Position numbers and translations under genes: made by a program
The notes under the pieces: model-generated
The model's input: the letters and a program-made list of their open reading frames with translations, nothing else
Told to the model about the DNA's origin: nothing
Databases searched by the model: none
Assembly: GCF_900119075.1 (NCBI RefSeq)
Contig: NZ_FPIP01000002.1
Location: 62,001-126,000, forward strand
DNA: 64,000 nucleotides
Source: Ruminococcus flavefaciens
GTDB lineage: Bacteria; Bacillota; Clostridia; Oscillospirales; Ruminococcaceae
Direction: 5' to 3'
In this document: one piece after another, positions 9,496 through 18,360 of the stretch
Position numbering within the stretch: the first letter of the stretch is position 1
Layout of the letters: each line of letters opens with the position of its first letter

Positions 9496-9551
9496 GCTTT
9501 TGGGCGCGGAAAAGGCTTTATAAGAAAAATAATGAATTAATTCACATTCAG

Positions 9552-9590
9552 GAAATAAGAGGGTTTTGCAGCCCTCTTATTTCTTTTACC
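9552..9590 (+). terminator. intrinsic terminator after the first GH9 gene
   Basis: A perfect 12-bp stem, GAAATAAGAGGG with CCCTCTTATTTC, 8-nt loop, followed by TTTTACCTTTTT. Confidence 0.9.
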
Positions 9591-9656
9591 TTTTTGGCAT
9601 TGTACACAAAATTTTCACAATCCCATTAGGGAAATGAACGAAATTCCAGAAAACTA

Positions 9657-9685
9657 TTTACTTTTTTTTCACGATATAATATAAT
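9657..9685 (+). promoter_or_regulatory. promoter of the second GH9 gene
   Basis: TTTACT at 9657-9662, 17 bp, TATAAT at 9680-9685. An overlapping TATAAT at 9675 is an alternative. It leaves a leader of about 128 nt. Confidence 0.65.
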
Positions 9686-9693
9686 ATGATTGG

Positions 9694-9790
9694 TAAACAG
9701 AGGTCGGTGCAAGCTCCGCTCAGGAGGCTCTGTTTAGCCCATAATACAAGCATATACCGCAGCGTTTGCACTGACACTGCGTTATAAGTT
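9694..9790 (+). promoter_or_regulatory. structured 5' leader of the second GH9 gene
   Basis: A 9-bp stem TAAACAGAG (9694-9702) with CTCTGTTTA (9728-9736) is followed by a smaller CGCAG/CTGCG stem near 9759-9783. The first loop contains GTGCAA and the second TTGCAC, which are complementary and could form a kissing interaction. I do not recognise a known riboswitch class. Confidence 0.45.
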
Positions 9791-9819
9791 ATATTCAAAT
9801 TTTCAGGGAGGGTATTCAA

Positions 9820-12800
9820 ATGCACAAGAATGCAAAGAAGCTTATTGCCAGCGTAATGTCCATGGCTATGATCATTCCTTCAGCAGCTACTATGGTTGCT
9901 CCTATGAATGCATCAGCTGGTCTGGTCGTTGGTGAGAGCGAATTCACACACAAGGCACTTCCATGGCACACTTGTGAGTCATCACCTGCTAAGCAGGACT
10001 TCAACCTTGAGGACGGTTCATTCCATGTAAAGGTTCTCGTTCCAGAGGGCGCTGACCACGAGAAGTGGGACCTTCAGGTAAGACACAGAAACCTCAACTT
10101 CAAGGCTGGCCACGAGTACAAGGTAAGCTGTAAGCTCAAGGGCAGCAGAGACGGTATGGAGATCTGCTCAAAGATCGGTAATATCGCTGGTACAGAAGAG
10201 TATTTCGAGCTCGACGGCGGTTCCAAGGATATGCACATGGGACCTGATATGGGCGGTCAGTGGCCACAGGCTGCTGTAAAGCTCACAACTGACTGGCAGA
10301 CATTCGAGGGTACATTCAAGCCTACTAAGGACCTCGAGGCTTGCGAGTGGTGCTTCCACTATGCAAAGGGTACTAAGTATCAGGGTAATGCTCAGAAAAA
10401 CGACGAGATCTGGTTTGATGATCTTGTTATCGACTGTGTAACTTGTGGTGACAAGGAGCACGGTGAGGGCTGCTGCAACGCTGATCCTAACGAGGGCTAT
10501 GGCGCTACAACCCGTGACTACAGTGCTAACTTCGATAAGAATCTTAAGAAGGACGGCAAGACTGTAAACTTCATTTCTGTAAACCAGGTTGGTTATTTCA
10601 CAAATCTCGCTAAGATCGCTGTTCTCGGCGATAACCAGGGTGATATCCTTCACGGCGCTACAAAGATCAACCTCTCAGGTACATATACATGGGAGCTCGT
10701 TGACGCTAAGTCAGGCGACGTTGTTGAGACAGGCGAGACAGGCGCAGTTACTAAGGATGCTGATTCAGCAGACTCAGTTGCTAAGATCGACTTCTCAAAG
10801 GCTAACAAGCCAGGCAGATATTACCTCCGCATCAAGGGCGAGGACTGGAGATCATTTGAGTTCAATATCGGCGACGACATCTACACAGACAAGTCACACG
10901 ATATGCTCAAGAACGCTCTGAACTACTTCTATCAGAACCGTTCAGGTCTCGATATTGAAGAAAAGTACATCACTTCAGGTGATACAAAGACTCTTGCTCA
11001 CGAAGGTGGTCATAAGACTGATACAGCTTATGTTCAGACAGAGTGGCACAATGAGTACCTCAAGAACGAAGAGGCTACATCTACATATGCTTCATCCAAG
11101 ATCACAGCTAACAAGGGCTGGTACGATGCTGGTGACCACGGTAAATACGTTGTTAACGGCGGTATCTCTGTATGGACTCTCCTTAATATGTATGAGAGAT
11201 CTCTGTACAATGAGAAGACTAAGGAAAAGTTCGCTGACGGTTCAGGCACAGTAAATATCCCTGAGAGCGGCGATTCAAAGAAGATTCCTGATATCATCGA
11301 CGAGTGTCTCTATGAGCTCGAGTTCATGACAGCTATGAAGGTTGACAAGTCCGAGCCTACATGGGGCAGCAAGTGCGCAGGCATGGTTTACCACAAGCTC
11401 CACGACCACAAGTGGACAGGTCTTGCTACAAAGCCTTGGGACTACTCAGGCGAGAAGCTCGAGGACGGTTCAAAGGGCTGGAACACAGAGCGTATCGTTA
11501 AGCCTCCAACGCTTGCAGCTACACTGAACTACGCTGCTTGTGCAGCTCAGGTTGCAAGACTTATCAAGCCTTATGACGCATCAAAGGCTGAGTTCTATCT
11601 CCAGGAAGCTAAGGACGCTTATGCAGCAGCTGACAAGAACTGGTATGAAGCTTCTAAAACAGAAGAGACAAACAAGACTTCACTCTATGCTCCGTTCAAC
11701 CAGGCTAAGGGCGGTGGTCCTTACGGTGATAACGAGGTAAGAGACGATATGTACTGGGCAGCTTGCGAGATCTTCACATCTTGTAAGGCTCTCGAGGACG
11801 GCGACGCTGATACATACCTCACAGCTCTTTCCAAGTATGATAACGCTTTCAAGATCCCTGAGAGAATCACTGGCGGTGAGAACCAGACAGGTACATTCTC
11901 AGTTCTTAACTGGGGTAATACAGCTTCCGCTGGTTCTATCTCACTTCTCCTTAACAACCAGTACCTCACAGCTGATCAGAAGGATTCACTGATCACTTCA
12001 CTCAAGAAGACTGCTGATGCATATATCGCAGAAGAGGAGTCACAGGGCTACGGTATCCCATACAAGTATGACGGTCCCGGATACACTGATGAGAACAACC
12101 TCTCCAAGGATATCATCATCAAGGGCTATGAGTGGGGTTCAAACTCAATGGTTATCAACAACCTCATGGCTATTTCCTACGCTTACGATGTAACAGGCGA
12201 AGAGAAGTACCTGAACGGTGTTGTTACAGGTATGGATTACCTCCTCGGCTGTAACCCGCTTTCATTCTCATATGTAACAGGTTACGGTACATACAAGGAG
12301 AGAAATCCTCACCACAGATACTGGTCACACGAGCTCGACAAGACTCTGCCTATGGCTCCTGACGGAGTTCTCTCAGGCGGTCCTAACGCTGGTCTCCAGG
12401 ATCCATACGTTCGTGCACTCGGATTCGTTCCCGGTGAGGCTACAAACCCATCACAGAGATGTTTCGTTGACTCAATCGAAGCTTGGTCAACCAACGAGGT
12501 TACAATCAACTGGAATGCTCCTCTTGCTTGGATCGTTGAGTTCCTCCAGGATAAGGACGAGAAGTATACATACATCGACGGTAAGCCAAATCCAGATCAG
12601 ACAACTACAACAACTACAACCAAGGCTCCTGACGACAAGACCACAACAACTACAACTGTAAAGAACCCTGACGATGTTCAGGCTGATGTTTGGGGCGATG
12701 CTAACTGCGATAAGGACGTTGATATGTCAGACGTTGTACTTATCATGCAGAACCTTGCTAACCCGAACAAGTATGGCCTTAACGGCTCTGATACAAAGCA

Positions 12801-12927
12801 CATCACAGCTAAGGGTCTTGCTAATGCAGACGTTGCTGAGCATGGTGACGGTGTAACTGCTGGTGACGCACTCCGCATCCAGGAGTACCTCCTCAAGAAG
12901 GTTTCTTCACTCGATCCTACTAAGTAA
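9820..12927 (+). CDS. GH9 cellulase with N-terminal CBM, Ig-like domain and dockerin
   Basis: A secreted 1035-residue enzyme. A signal peptide at about 1-32 is followed by a CBM4-like beta-sandwich at about 33-205, ending in DEIWFDDLVID. A CelD-type Ig domain (about 245-345) begins at VNFISVNQVGYF. The GH9 barrel runs from about 350 to 915, with NKGWYDAGDHGKYV (D436, D439 region), an HHRYWSHELD segment, and the acid Glu893 in STNEVTINWNAPLAW. A short Thr linker and a dockerin follow (about 955-1035; DANCDKDVDMSD and ANADVAEHGDGVTAGD). This is theme-D architecture, as in exo-acting cellobiohydrolase-type GH9 proteins. Codon choice (GCT, GGT, GTT, CTC) is strikingly like the ribosomal protein genes in this window and unlike the neighbouring GH9, which suggests high expression. 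The ribosome site is AGGGAGGG. Confidence 0.95.
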   Translation: MHKNAKKLIASVMSMAMIIPSAATMVAPMNASAGLVVGESEFTHKALPWHTCESSPAKQDFNLEDGSFHVKVLVPEGADHEKWDLQVRHRNLNFKAGHEYKVSCKLKGSRDGMEICSKIGNIAGTEEYFELDGGSKDMHMGPDMGGQWPQAAVKLTTDWQTFEGTFKPTKDLEACEWCFHYAKGTKYQGNAQKNDEIWFDDLVIDCVTCGDKEHGEGCCNADPNEGYGATTRDYSANFDKNLKKDGKTVNFISVNQVGYFTNLAKIAVLGDNQGDILHGATKINLSGTYTWELVDAKSGDVVETGETGAVTKDADSADSVAKIDFSKANKPGRYYLRIKGEDWRSFEFNIGDDIYTDKSHDMLKNALNYFYQNRSGLDIEEKYITSGDTKTLAHEGGHKTDTAYVQTEWHNEYLKNEEATSTYASSKITANKGWYDAGDHGKYVVNGGISVWTLLNMYERSLYNEKTKEKFADGSGTVNIPESGDSKKIPDIIDECLYELEFMTAMKVDKSEPTWGSKCAGMVYHKLHDHKWTGLATKPWDYSGEKLEDGSKGWNTERIVKPPTLAATLNYAACAAQVARLIKPYDASKAEFYLQEAKDAYAAADKNWYEASKTEETNKTSLYAPFNQAKGGGPYGDNEVRDDMYWAACEIFTSCKALEDGDADTYLTALSKYDNAFKIPERITGGENQTGTFSVLNWGNTASAGSISLLLNNQYLTADQKDSLITSLKKTADAYIAEEESQGYGIPYKYDGPGYTDENNLSKDIIIKGYEWGSNSMVINNLMAISYAYDVTGEEKYLNGVVTGMDYLLGCNPLSFSYVTGYGTYKERNPHHRYWSHELDKTLPMAPDGVLSGGPNAGLQDPYVRALGFVPGEATNPSQRCFVDSIEAWSTNEVTINWNAPLAWIVEFLQDKDEKYTYIDGKPNPDQTTTTTTTKAPDDKTTTTTTVKNPDDVQADVWGDANCDKDVDMSDVVLIMQNLANPNKYGLNGSDTKHITAKGLANADVAEHGDGVTAGDALRIQEYLLKKVSSLDPTK

Positions 12928-12948
12928 TCAAATTACTTGAATAATCAA

Positions 12949-12977
12949 GAAGCGGCGATATTCGCCGCTTCTTTTTT
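12949..12977 (+). terminator. intrinsic terminator after the second GH9 gene
   Basis: A 10-bp stem GAAGCGGCGA/TCGCCGCTTC with a 3-nt loop, followed by TTTTTTG. Confidence 0.92.
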
Positions 12978-13105
12978 GTTTATGCGCCCTCCACTTGAAA
13001 AGTTAATAAATAAGTGATATAATAGTCAATAGTGCATACGGTTAATCGTTGTATAGCAAATTGATTTATTGAGTGGACCTTTTGAATAAGGTCATTTCGT
13101 ACCTG

Positions 13106-13318
13106 TTTCAAGGACCGTTATTTCATTTTTTCTATGACAGAACCCCATAATAACTTGTCGTTTTTAGTAATCAAAAGGGGTTCTGTCATAGAAAAAATCA
13201 GCTAAAAGTCTTTGGAAAGGGGTTCGGGGTGACTCCCCGCAGTGCGGGGAGATGTCCGAAGGACAGAGGGGCGCGCCTCCGTCAGAGGGAACCTTTCTTC
13301 AGAAAGGTTTTCACCGAT
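13106..13318 (+). repeat. 210-bp hairpin element, copy 1
   Basis: One of three copies (others at 62594 and 63555). It begins TTTCAAGGACCG. A 21-bp perfect hairpin follows (arms 13126-13146 and 13177-13197, 30-nt loop), then ATCAGCTAAAAGTC, the two-hairpin module at 13229-13271, and an AACCTTTC/GAAAGGTT end, closing with CCGAT. The stem here contains CTATGACAGAACC; the other copies have CTATAATAGAGCC with matching changes in the opposite arm. It ends 38 bp upstream of the DUF2974 gene. The stem has T on the 5' arm and A on the 3' arm, so it is not a normal terminator. Confidence 0.85.
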
Positions 13319-13356
13319 AGATCAGCTTAGCTAAACTTCTTACAGGGGGCGGTATT

Positions 13357-14436
13357 CTGGCAAATATTCTTGATTATCTTGACTGGCGCGGCGATGTTCC
13401 TTTTTCTGCTGATCCATTCAATGAAATAGACGGTCTTATTCTTTCTCAGCTGTGCTACGTTAACCTTGACGGCGCAGTTTCAGACAGCTTCGATGAGGAG
13501 ATCTCTATCCCCGACGCTTACCGCAGGTACCGACCTGACCTCATTGATCCGAAATCGACCATACTTACCTTCGAGCAGGATAATCTGCTTTTCAGAAAGC
13601 TTGCGGAGTCAAGACGTTTCCGCGGTACTATGCTGAGAGGCTATGTCAGCGAGAAACAGCATGCCGAGGATATGCAGTTCGCAGCTCTGACCTACAGGCT
13701 CGGAGACGGCAGCGGCTTTACGGCGTTCCGCGGCACTGACGGCTCGGTAATCGGCTGGAAAGAGGACTTCACCATAAGCTATATGCAGATGACCTCGGGA
13801 CAGGAGAGGGCTATCAGCTACCTCAATCACGCCTTTGAGGGCAGCGAATGTCCCATAAGAGTTGGCGGACACTCAAAAGGCGGAAATTCCGCTATATACA
13901 GCTCTCTTTTCTGCGATGAGAGCATACGTAAGCGCATAACTAATATATATTCCTTTGACGGACCGGGCTTCCGTGATGAGATACTCAATTCCGAGACATA
14001 CAAGGAAATGCTGCCGAGAATAAGGAGCTTTATCCCCGAGGCTTCTATCGTGGGAATGCTGCTGGGCAGCGGCTCTGATCCGACTATCGTTAAAAACTCC
14101 GCTATCGGTATCAAGCAGCATTATGCCTATAACTGGGAGCTCAAACGCAACCGTTTCCTCCTTGCCGACAGACTGAAAAAGTCGGGAGACGTCATAAACA
14201 GAGCAATTTCGGGTATGCTTGAGGACCTCAGCGATACCGAGAGACAGATATTCTCCGACGCTCTGTTCGAGATACTCCGCGCCCCCGATAAGGAGACGCT
14301 GAAGGAGATAGCAAAGCTAAAGTCCTATCCGTCCATAATCAAGGCGATATCAAATCTTCGCCCCGAGCAGCAGGCGGTAATGAAAACTGCCTTCAAGAAA
14401 ATAGCTCAGAACGGAACAGGCGCATTTTTTAAGTAA
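13357..14436 (+). CDS. DUF2974 (Mbeg1-like) alpha/beta hydrolase, apparent CTG start
   Basis: Coding similarity starts well before the first ATG at 13630: the frame reads LANILDYLDWRGDVPFSADP, the usual N-terminus of the family, in which the first L is normally Met. No ATG, GTG or TTG precedes this in frame before the stop at 13318, and AGGGGG lies 7-8 bp upstream of CTG 13357. I therefore call a CTG start and 359 residues; ATT 13354 is an alternative. The lipase-type nucleophile elbow GGHSKGGN lies near residue 172. Function is unknown; the family is a predicted cytoplasmic esterase or lipase. A repeat element ends 38 bp upstream and may have replaced the original leader. mutS2 follows after 10 bp. 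Confidence 0.75.
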   Translation: MANILDYLDWRGDVPFSADPFNEIDGLILSQLCYVNLDGAVSDSFDEEISIPDAYRRYRPDLIDPKSTILTFEQDNLLFRKLAESRRFRGTMLRGYVSEKQHAEDMQFAALTYRLGDGSGFTAFRGTDGSVIGWKEDFTISYMQMTSGQERAISYLNHAFEGSECPIRVGGHSKGGNSAIYSSLFCDESIRKRITNIYSFDGPGFRDEILNSETYKEMLPRIRSFIPEASIVGMLLGSGSDPTIVKNSAIGIKQHYAYNWELKRNRFLLADRLKKSGDVINRAISGMLEDLSDTERQIFSDALFEILRAPDKETLKEIAKLKSYPSIIKAISNLRPEQQAVMKTAFKKIAQNGTGAFFK

Positions 14437-14446
14437 AGGATAAAAC

Positions 14447-16837
14447 ATGGATAAATACTTACAAACACTGGAACTGGACAAAATATTGGAAATGCTGGCG
14501 GAGCTGACTTCAAATGAAGAAACACGCCGCATGGCTTTAGCAGTCCGCCCTGACAACGATTTAGAGAGGGTTCGCTATGAATGTCTCAAAACATCGCAGG
14601 CGCTTTCACTGTCGGTGCAGTTCGGCACTCCGCCTTTCAGCAATTTCAAGGATATAAGCTCGGTTGCGGCAAGGGCAAAGCAGGGAGCTGTCATATCCCT
14701 CCGCGACCTTATGGATATAGGAGCAATGCTTCGCCAGATAAAGGCTCTTGCGGACTGGTACGCTCACTGCGAGAACATGGAAACGGAGCTTAGCTACCTG
14801 TTTTCAAGACTACAGCCCAACGACTGGCTGCTTGAAAAGCTGGAGCGCTCCATAATCTCGGAGAACGAGATAGCCGACGCCGCAAGTCCCGAGCTGGCTG
14901 CAATACGCCGTAAAATAAACCGCGCAGGTATGCAGCTCCGCGAAACTCTCGATAAGATGATAAAGAACAAGACCACTCAGCAGTACTTGCAGGAGGCGAA
15001 TGTCACTATCCGTGACGGACGTTTCGTTCTCCCCGTAAAATCGGAGTACCGCGGACAGGTCAGCGGTCTTATACATGATACCTCGGCTACGGGACAGACC
15101 ATATTCATCGAGCCTATGGCTATCGTCGAAGCCAATAACGATATCCGTCTCCTTGAAGCCAAGGAGCAGGAGGAGATAGAACGCATTATCCGTCAGCTCT
15201 GCCGCGACTGCGGCGACTATGCGGATATACTTGCCGAGAATTACAAGGTCTGCACTGAGCTGAACCTCTACTTTGCAAAGTCAAATTTAGCGGCAAAGCT
15301 GAACTGCTCACTGCCAGAGATAACAGACGACGGCACTATGCACCTGAAAAAGGCTCGACATCCCCTTATCGACAGGAACAAGGCTGTTCCCGTGGAGATA
15401 AGTCTTGGCGAGGACTATCAGGCGCTGATAATCACAGGTCCGAATACAGGCGGTAAGACCGTATCTCTGAAAACTGCGGGACTTCTGGCGGCTATGACAA
15501 TGTGCGGACTTCTTATCCCTGTTGCAGACGGCAGCAAGATCTCCGTTTACGACCATATCCTTGCGGATATAGGCGACAGCCAGAGCATTGAGCAGAACCT
15601 CTCCACATTCTCGTCTCATACAAACAAGGTCATCGAGATACTGAAAACTGCCGACGAGCAGTCGTTGGTGCTTCTTGACGAGCTTGGTTCGGGTACTGAT
15701 CCCGTGGAGGGCGCGGCACTTGCCATATCCATTATCCGCCGTCTTATGGAGAGCGGCGCAAAGGTAATGGTGACTACTCATTATCAGGAGCTGAAAGTAT
15801 TTGCAATAGACAGCGAGGGCGTGGAAAACGCCTCCTGCGAGTTCGATATAGAGACGCTGAGACCGACATATAAGCTTATCGTGGGCTCTCCGGGTAAGTC
15901 CAACGCTTTCGCTATATCCGAGAGCTTGGGTATGCCGTCGGATATAATCGCTGACGCTAAGTCAAGGGTAAGCGAAGCCAATACCCGTCTTGAAGAGGTT
16001 ATCGGCAAGCTTGAAGCCAGCCGTATGGAGCTTGAACGCCAGAAAGAGGAGATATCCCGCCTGAGAGCCGAAACGGCTGAGCACGAGGAGACTATCCGTA
16101 AGGAGCGCGAACAGCTGGAAAAAACAAAGGCTGAGGAGCTTGAAAAGGCGAGACTTCGTGCAATGACCATTATCGAGCAGACAAAGGCGGAGTCCAACGA
16201 GCTTCTTGACGAGCTTGACAGACTGCGCAAGGAAAAGGATAAAAAGGATTTCAGCAGCAACGTTTCGGGCATGAAGTCCAAAACGAAGCAGAGCTTCAAC
16301 AAGATGTACGATACGGCAAATCCCGTGGAGAAGCGTGATCCCAACGAGGGCTACGTGCTGCCGAGAAAGCTCCGCCGCGGCGATACGGTGTACGTTGTTG
16401 ACTTGCAGCGCAAGGGTATAATCTCGGGCGAACCCGACGGCAGCGACTTCGTATTCGTGCAAATGGGCGTTATGAAGACCAAGATGAACATATCCCGACT
16501 GCGCCTTGAAGAGCCCGAAAAGGTCACTGTGGGCAACAAGTCCATACGTCCTGCACGAAAGATGAACAAGATAGGCGTAAAGGCTGAGCGCAGGGGCAAA
16601 ATGGAGCTTGATATCCGCGGCTGTACCTGCGACGACGGACTGGTTCAGCTTGACGCATTCATAGATCAGGCGGTAATGTCCAATATCTCCACCGTGACTA
16701 TTATCCACGGCAAGGGAACGGGACTTCTCAGACAGGCAGTCCAGAATCGTCTGAAGCACCACCCGTCCATAAAGTCGTACAGGCTCGGACTGTTCGGCGA
16801 GGGCGAGGACGGCGTTACAATTGCAGAAGTGAAATAA
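14447..16837 (+). CDS. mutS2: MutS2 ATPase/nuclease
   Basis: A 796-residue member of the MutS2 family, which lacks mismatch-recognition domain I. In Firmicutes it acts in recombination control and rescue of collided ribosomes. Walker A GPNTGGKT lies near residue 331, Walker B LVLLDELGSGTDP near 405, and MVTTHYQELK beyond. A long coiled coil covers about 510-610. A C-terminal Smr nuclease domain (about 720-796) has MELDIRGCTCDD (usual LDLRG) and IIHGKGTGLLR. Length is normal. It follows the DUF2974 gene by 10 bp and ends at a strong terminator. Confidence 0.96.
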   Translation: MDKYLQTLELDKILEMLAELTSNEETRRMALAVRPDNDLERVRYECLKTSQALSLSVQFGTPPFSNFKDISSVAARAKQGAVISLRDLMDIGAMLRQIKALADWYAHCENMETELSYLFSRLQPNDWLLEKLERSIISENEIADAASPELAAIRRKINRAGMQLRETLDKMIKNKTTQQYLQEANVTIRDGRFVLPVKSEYRGQVSGLIHDTSATGQTIFIEPMAIVEANNDIRLLEAKEQEEIERIIRQLCRDCGDYADILAENYKVCTELNLYFAKSNLAAKLNCSLPEITDDGTMHLKKARHPLIDRNKAVPVEISLGEDYQALIITGPNTGGKTVSLKTAGLLAAMTMCGLLIPVADGSKISVYDHILADIGDSQSIEQNLSTFSSHTNKVIEILKTADEQSLVLLDELGSGTDPVEGAALAISIIRRLMESGAKVMVTTHYQELKVFAIDSEGVENASCEFDIETLRPTYKLIVGSPGKSNAFAISESLGMPSDIIADAKSRVSEANTRLEEVIGKLEASRMELERQKEEISRLRAETAEHEETIRKEREQLEKTKAEELEKARLRAMTIIEQTKAESNELLDELDRLRKEKDKKDFSSNVSGMKSKTKQSFNKMYDTANPVEKRDPNEGYVLPRKLRRGDTVYVVDLQRKGIISGEPDGSDFVFVQMGVMKTKMNISRLRLEEPEKVTVGNKSIRPARKMNKIGVKAERRGKMELDIRGCTCDDGLVQLDAFIDQAVMSNISTVTIIHGKGTGLLRQAVQNRLKHHPSIKSYRLGLFGEGEDGVTIAEVK

Positions 16838-16868
16838 AAAAAGTCCAGCTTTGCTGGACTTTTTTTAA
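16838..16868 (+). terminator. intrinsic terminator after mutS2
   Basis: AAGTCCAGC, loop TTT, GCTGGACTT, followed by a T run. The A run on the other side may make it bidirectional. Confidence 0.92.
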
Positions 16869-16987
16869 GTTGAGAGTTGAGAATTGAGAGTTGAGAGTTA
16901 ATGTATTCGCTTTGCTCATTTTATTCAAATAAGTCGCCAAAGGCGACACCACAACTTTCAACTCTTAACTCTAAACTCTCAACTTTA
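16868..16987. repeat. inverted pair of heptad repeats (TTGAGAG type)
   Basis: The left arm at 16868-16900 repeats GTTGAGA/ATTGAGA. The right arm at 16951-16987 carries the complementary AACTCTC/AACTCTT units. Between them is a small hairpin, GTCGCC/GGCGAC. The whole could fold as one long imperfect cruciform between two convergent genes. Confidence 0.85.
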
Positions 16988-17003
16988 CACCGTGGCGGCT
17001 TTT

Positions 17004-18110
17004 TTAGTCGCTGACGTCGGTATCAAGCGTGATACTTACGCTGTAATCGGGGTAAGCCTGCTGAGTTTCGGTGAGGATATGCTCATAGAGCTCCTCGCTG
17101 TCGGGAGCGGCAAAGTCTATGATGATATCGAAGTGTATCGTCATGCGCTTTTCGTCAAGATAGAAGCCGTGAATCTGCAAGACATATTCGTGGGACATGA
17201 CGTTCCTGCGGATATCGCTGTATACCTGCGAAGCGTGGTCGTTCTGAGTATTTACGGCATAGACGCTTATACCTGCAAGAATAACATTGTGCTCCACAAA
17301 GGTCTTTTCCGTAATGCGGTGCTCCAGCTTGTCGAGCTCCGCAACTGACAGAGTGTCGGGAACTTCTATATGCACCGAGCCTATAAGCAGGTCGGGACCG
17401 TAGCTGTGGAGAATCAGGTCGTATGCGCCCTGAACCTCGGGGAATGAGGTGACGGTATTTTTTATCTCCTTGGAGAGCTCGCTGCTGATACGCTTTCCGA
17501 TGATGCTGGAGAGACTGTCGCCCAGAATCTCCAGACCTGATTTGATAATGACAAGGGATATGACCGCGCCCAGCCATGCTTCTGTTCTGATATCAAATAT
17601 AAGGTATATCATAGCCGCAAGGAGAGTCGCCGCCGAGATGACCGAATCCAGCAGGGCGTCCTTGCCCGAAGCGATAAGCGAGTCGGAGTTTACGCTCTCG
17701 CCCTTTCTGCGGACGTAAAGTCCGAGGAGTATCTTTACCACAACTGCCGAAGCAACTATGATTATAGCGGCGGCGGAATAATCGGGCACAGGCGGGTGGA
17801 TTATCTTCTTTATGGACTCCACAAGGGAGGTAACGCCTGCGTATAGAACTATGACGGCTATCAGCGAGGTGCTGAGATTTTCTATCCTGCCGTAGCCATA
17901 GGGGTGTTTTTTGTCGGGACGTTTTTGTGCAAGCTTAGTGCCGATAATGGTTATCACCGAGGACATTACGTCGCTGAGATTATTTACGGCGTCCAGTATG
18001 ATAGCGATAGAGGAGCTGAGTATGCCTACTACAGCCTTGAATGACGCAAGGAACACATTTGCCAGAATACCGATAAGGCTGGTTCTGACAATGACCTTAT
18101 CTCTGTTCAT
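17004..18110 (-). CDS. Cation diffusion facilitator family transporter
   Basis: A 368-residue inner-membrane divalent-cation/proton antiporter of the CDF family, with six predicted helices in residues 1-215 and a cytoplasmic domain beyond. Family signatures seen: ILDAVNNLSDVMSSVITIIG in helix 2 and KRPDKKHPYGYGRIE after it, then SGKDALLDSVISA in helix 5. The usual zinc-site His of helix 5 (HxxxD) appears as a Ser/Asp pattern, as in manganese- or iron-type members, so the metal is open. The C-terminal region (GSVHIEVPDTLSVAELDKLE) is the dimerising ferredoxin-like domain. The extension past residue 290 is longer than in minimal CDFs. Confidence 0.9.
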   Translation of the reverse strand: MNRDKVIVRTSLIGILANVFLASFKAVVGILSSSIAIILDAVNNLSDVMSSVITIIGTKLAQKRPDKKHPYGYGRIENLSTSLIAVIVLYAGVTSLVESIKKIIHPPVPDYSAAAIIIVASAVVVKILLGLYVRRKGESVNSDSLIASGKDALLDSVISAATLLAAMIYLIFDIRTEAWLGAVISLVIIKSGLEILGDSLSSIIGKRISSELSKEIKNTVTSFPEVQGAYDLILHSYGPDLLIGSVHIEVPDTLSVAELDKLEHRITEKTFVEHNVILAGISVYAVNTQNDHASQVYSDIRRNVMSHEYVLQIHGFYLDEKRMTIHFDIIIDFAAPDSEELYEHILTETQQAYPDYSVSITLDTDVSD

Positions 18111-18173
18111 TGAGGATAGCCTCCTTGATAAAAATGAGTTTGACGTCTTGCAAAAATATGATGATACTAATAA

Positions 18174-18342
18174 GGGGATTCCAAAGGGACTGTGTTCCTT
18201 TGGTCAGGTCAAGGGCTGACAGCCCTTGCAGGGTTTGGGGCAGCGCCCCGATTTCGACAGGCGCCTCGCAAGGGTGAATCCCGAAAACAATCCAGTGAAT
18301 TGTTTTCGGGAGAGGGACGCCTTGCAAGAGAAGGCGTCCCTT
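18174..18342 (-). repeat. mosaic hairpin repeat, copy A
   Basis: Read on the minus strand it contains GGGACGCCTT/AAGGCGTCCC, then a long GAAAACAAT/ATTGTTTTC stem, TTCACCCTTGCGAGGCGC, a GGGGC/GCCCC stem, and the closing CCAAAGG/CCTTTGG stem ending GAATCCC. Related copies are at 21005, 28527, 50779, 57112 and 58142. It fills the gap between the CDF gene and the zinc-ribbon gene. Confidence 0.85.
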
Positions 18343-18360
18343 TAGATAATTATCATTATA

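Noticed and set aside
9694..9790. c-di-GMP or cobalamin riboswitch before the GH9 gene
   Set aside because: The conserved core sequences of those classes are not present.
13126..13197. Intrinsic terminator in the 210-bp element
   Set aside because: The T run is on the 5' arm and an A run on the 3' arm, on either strand, so the T tract does not follow the hairpin.
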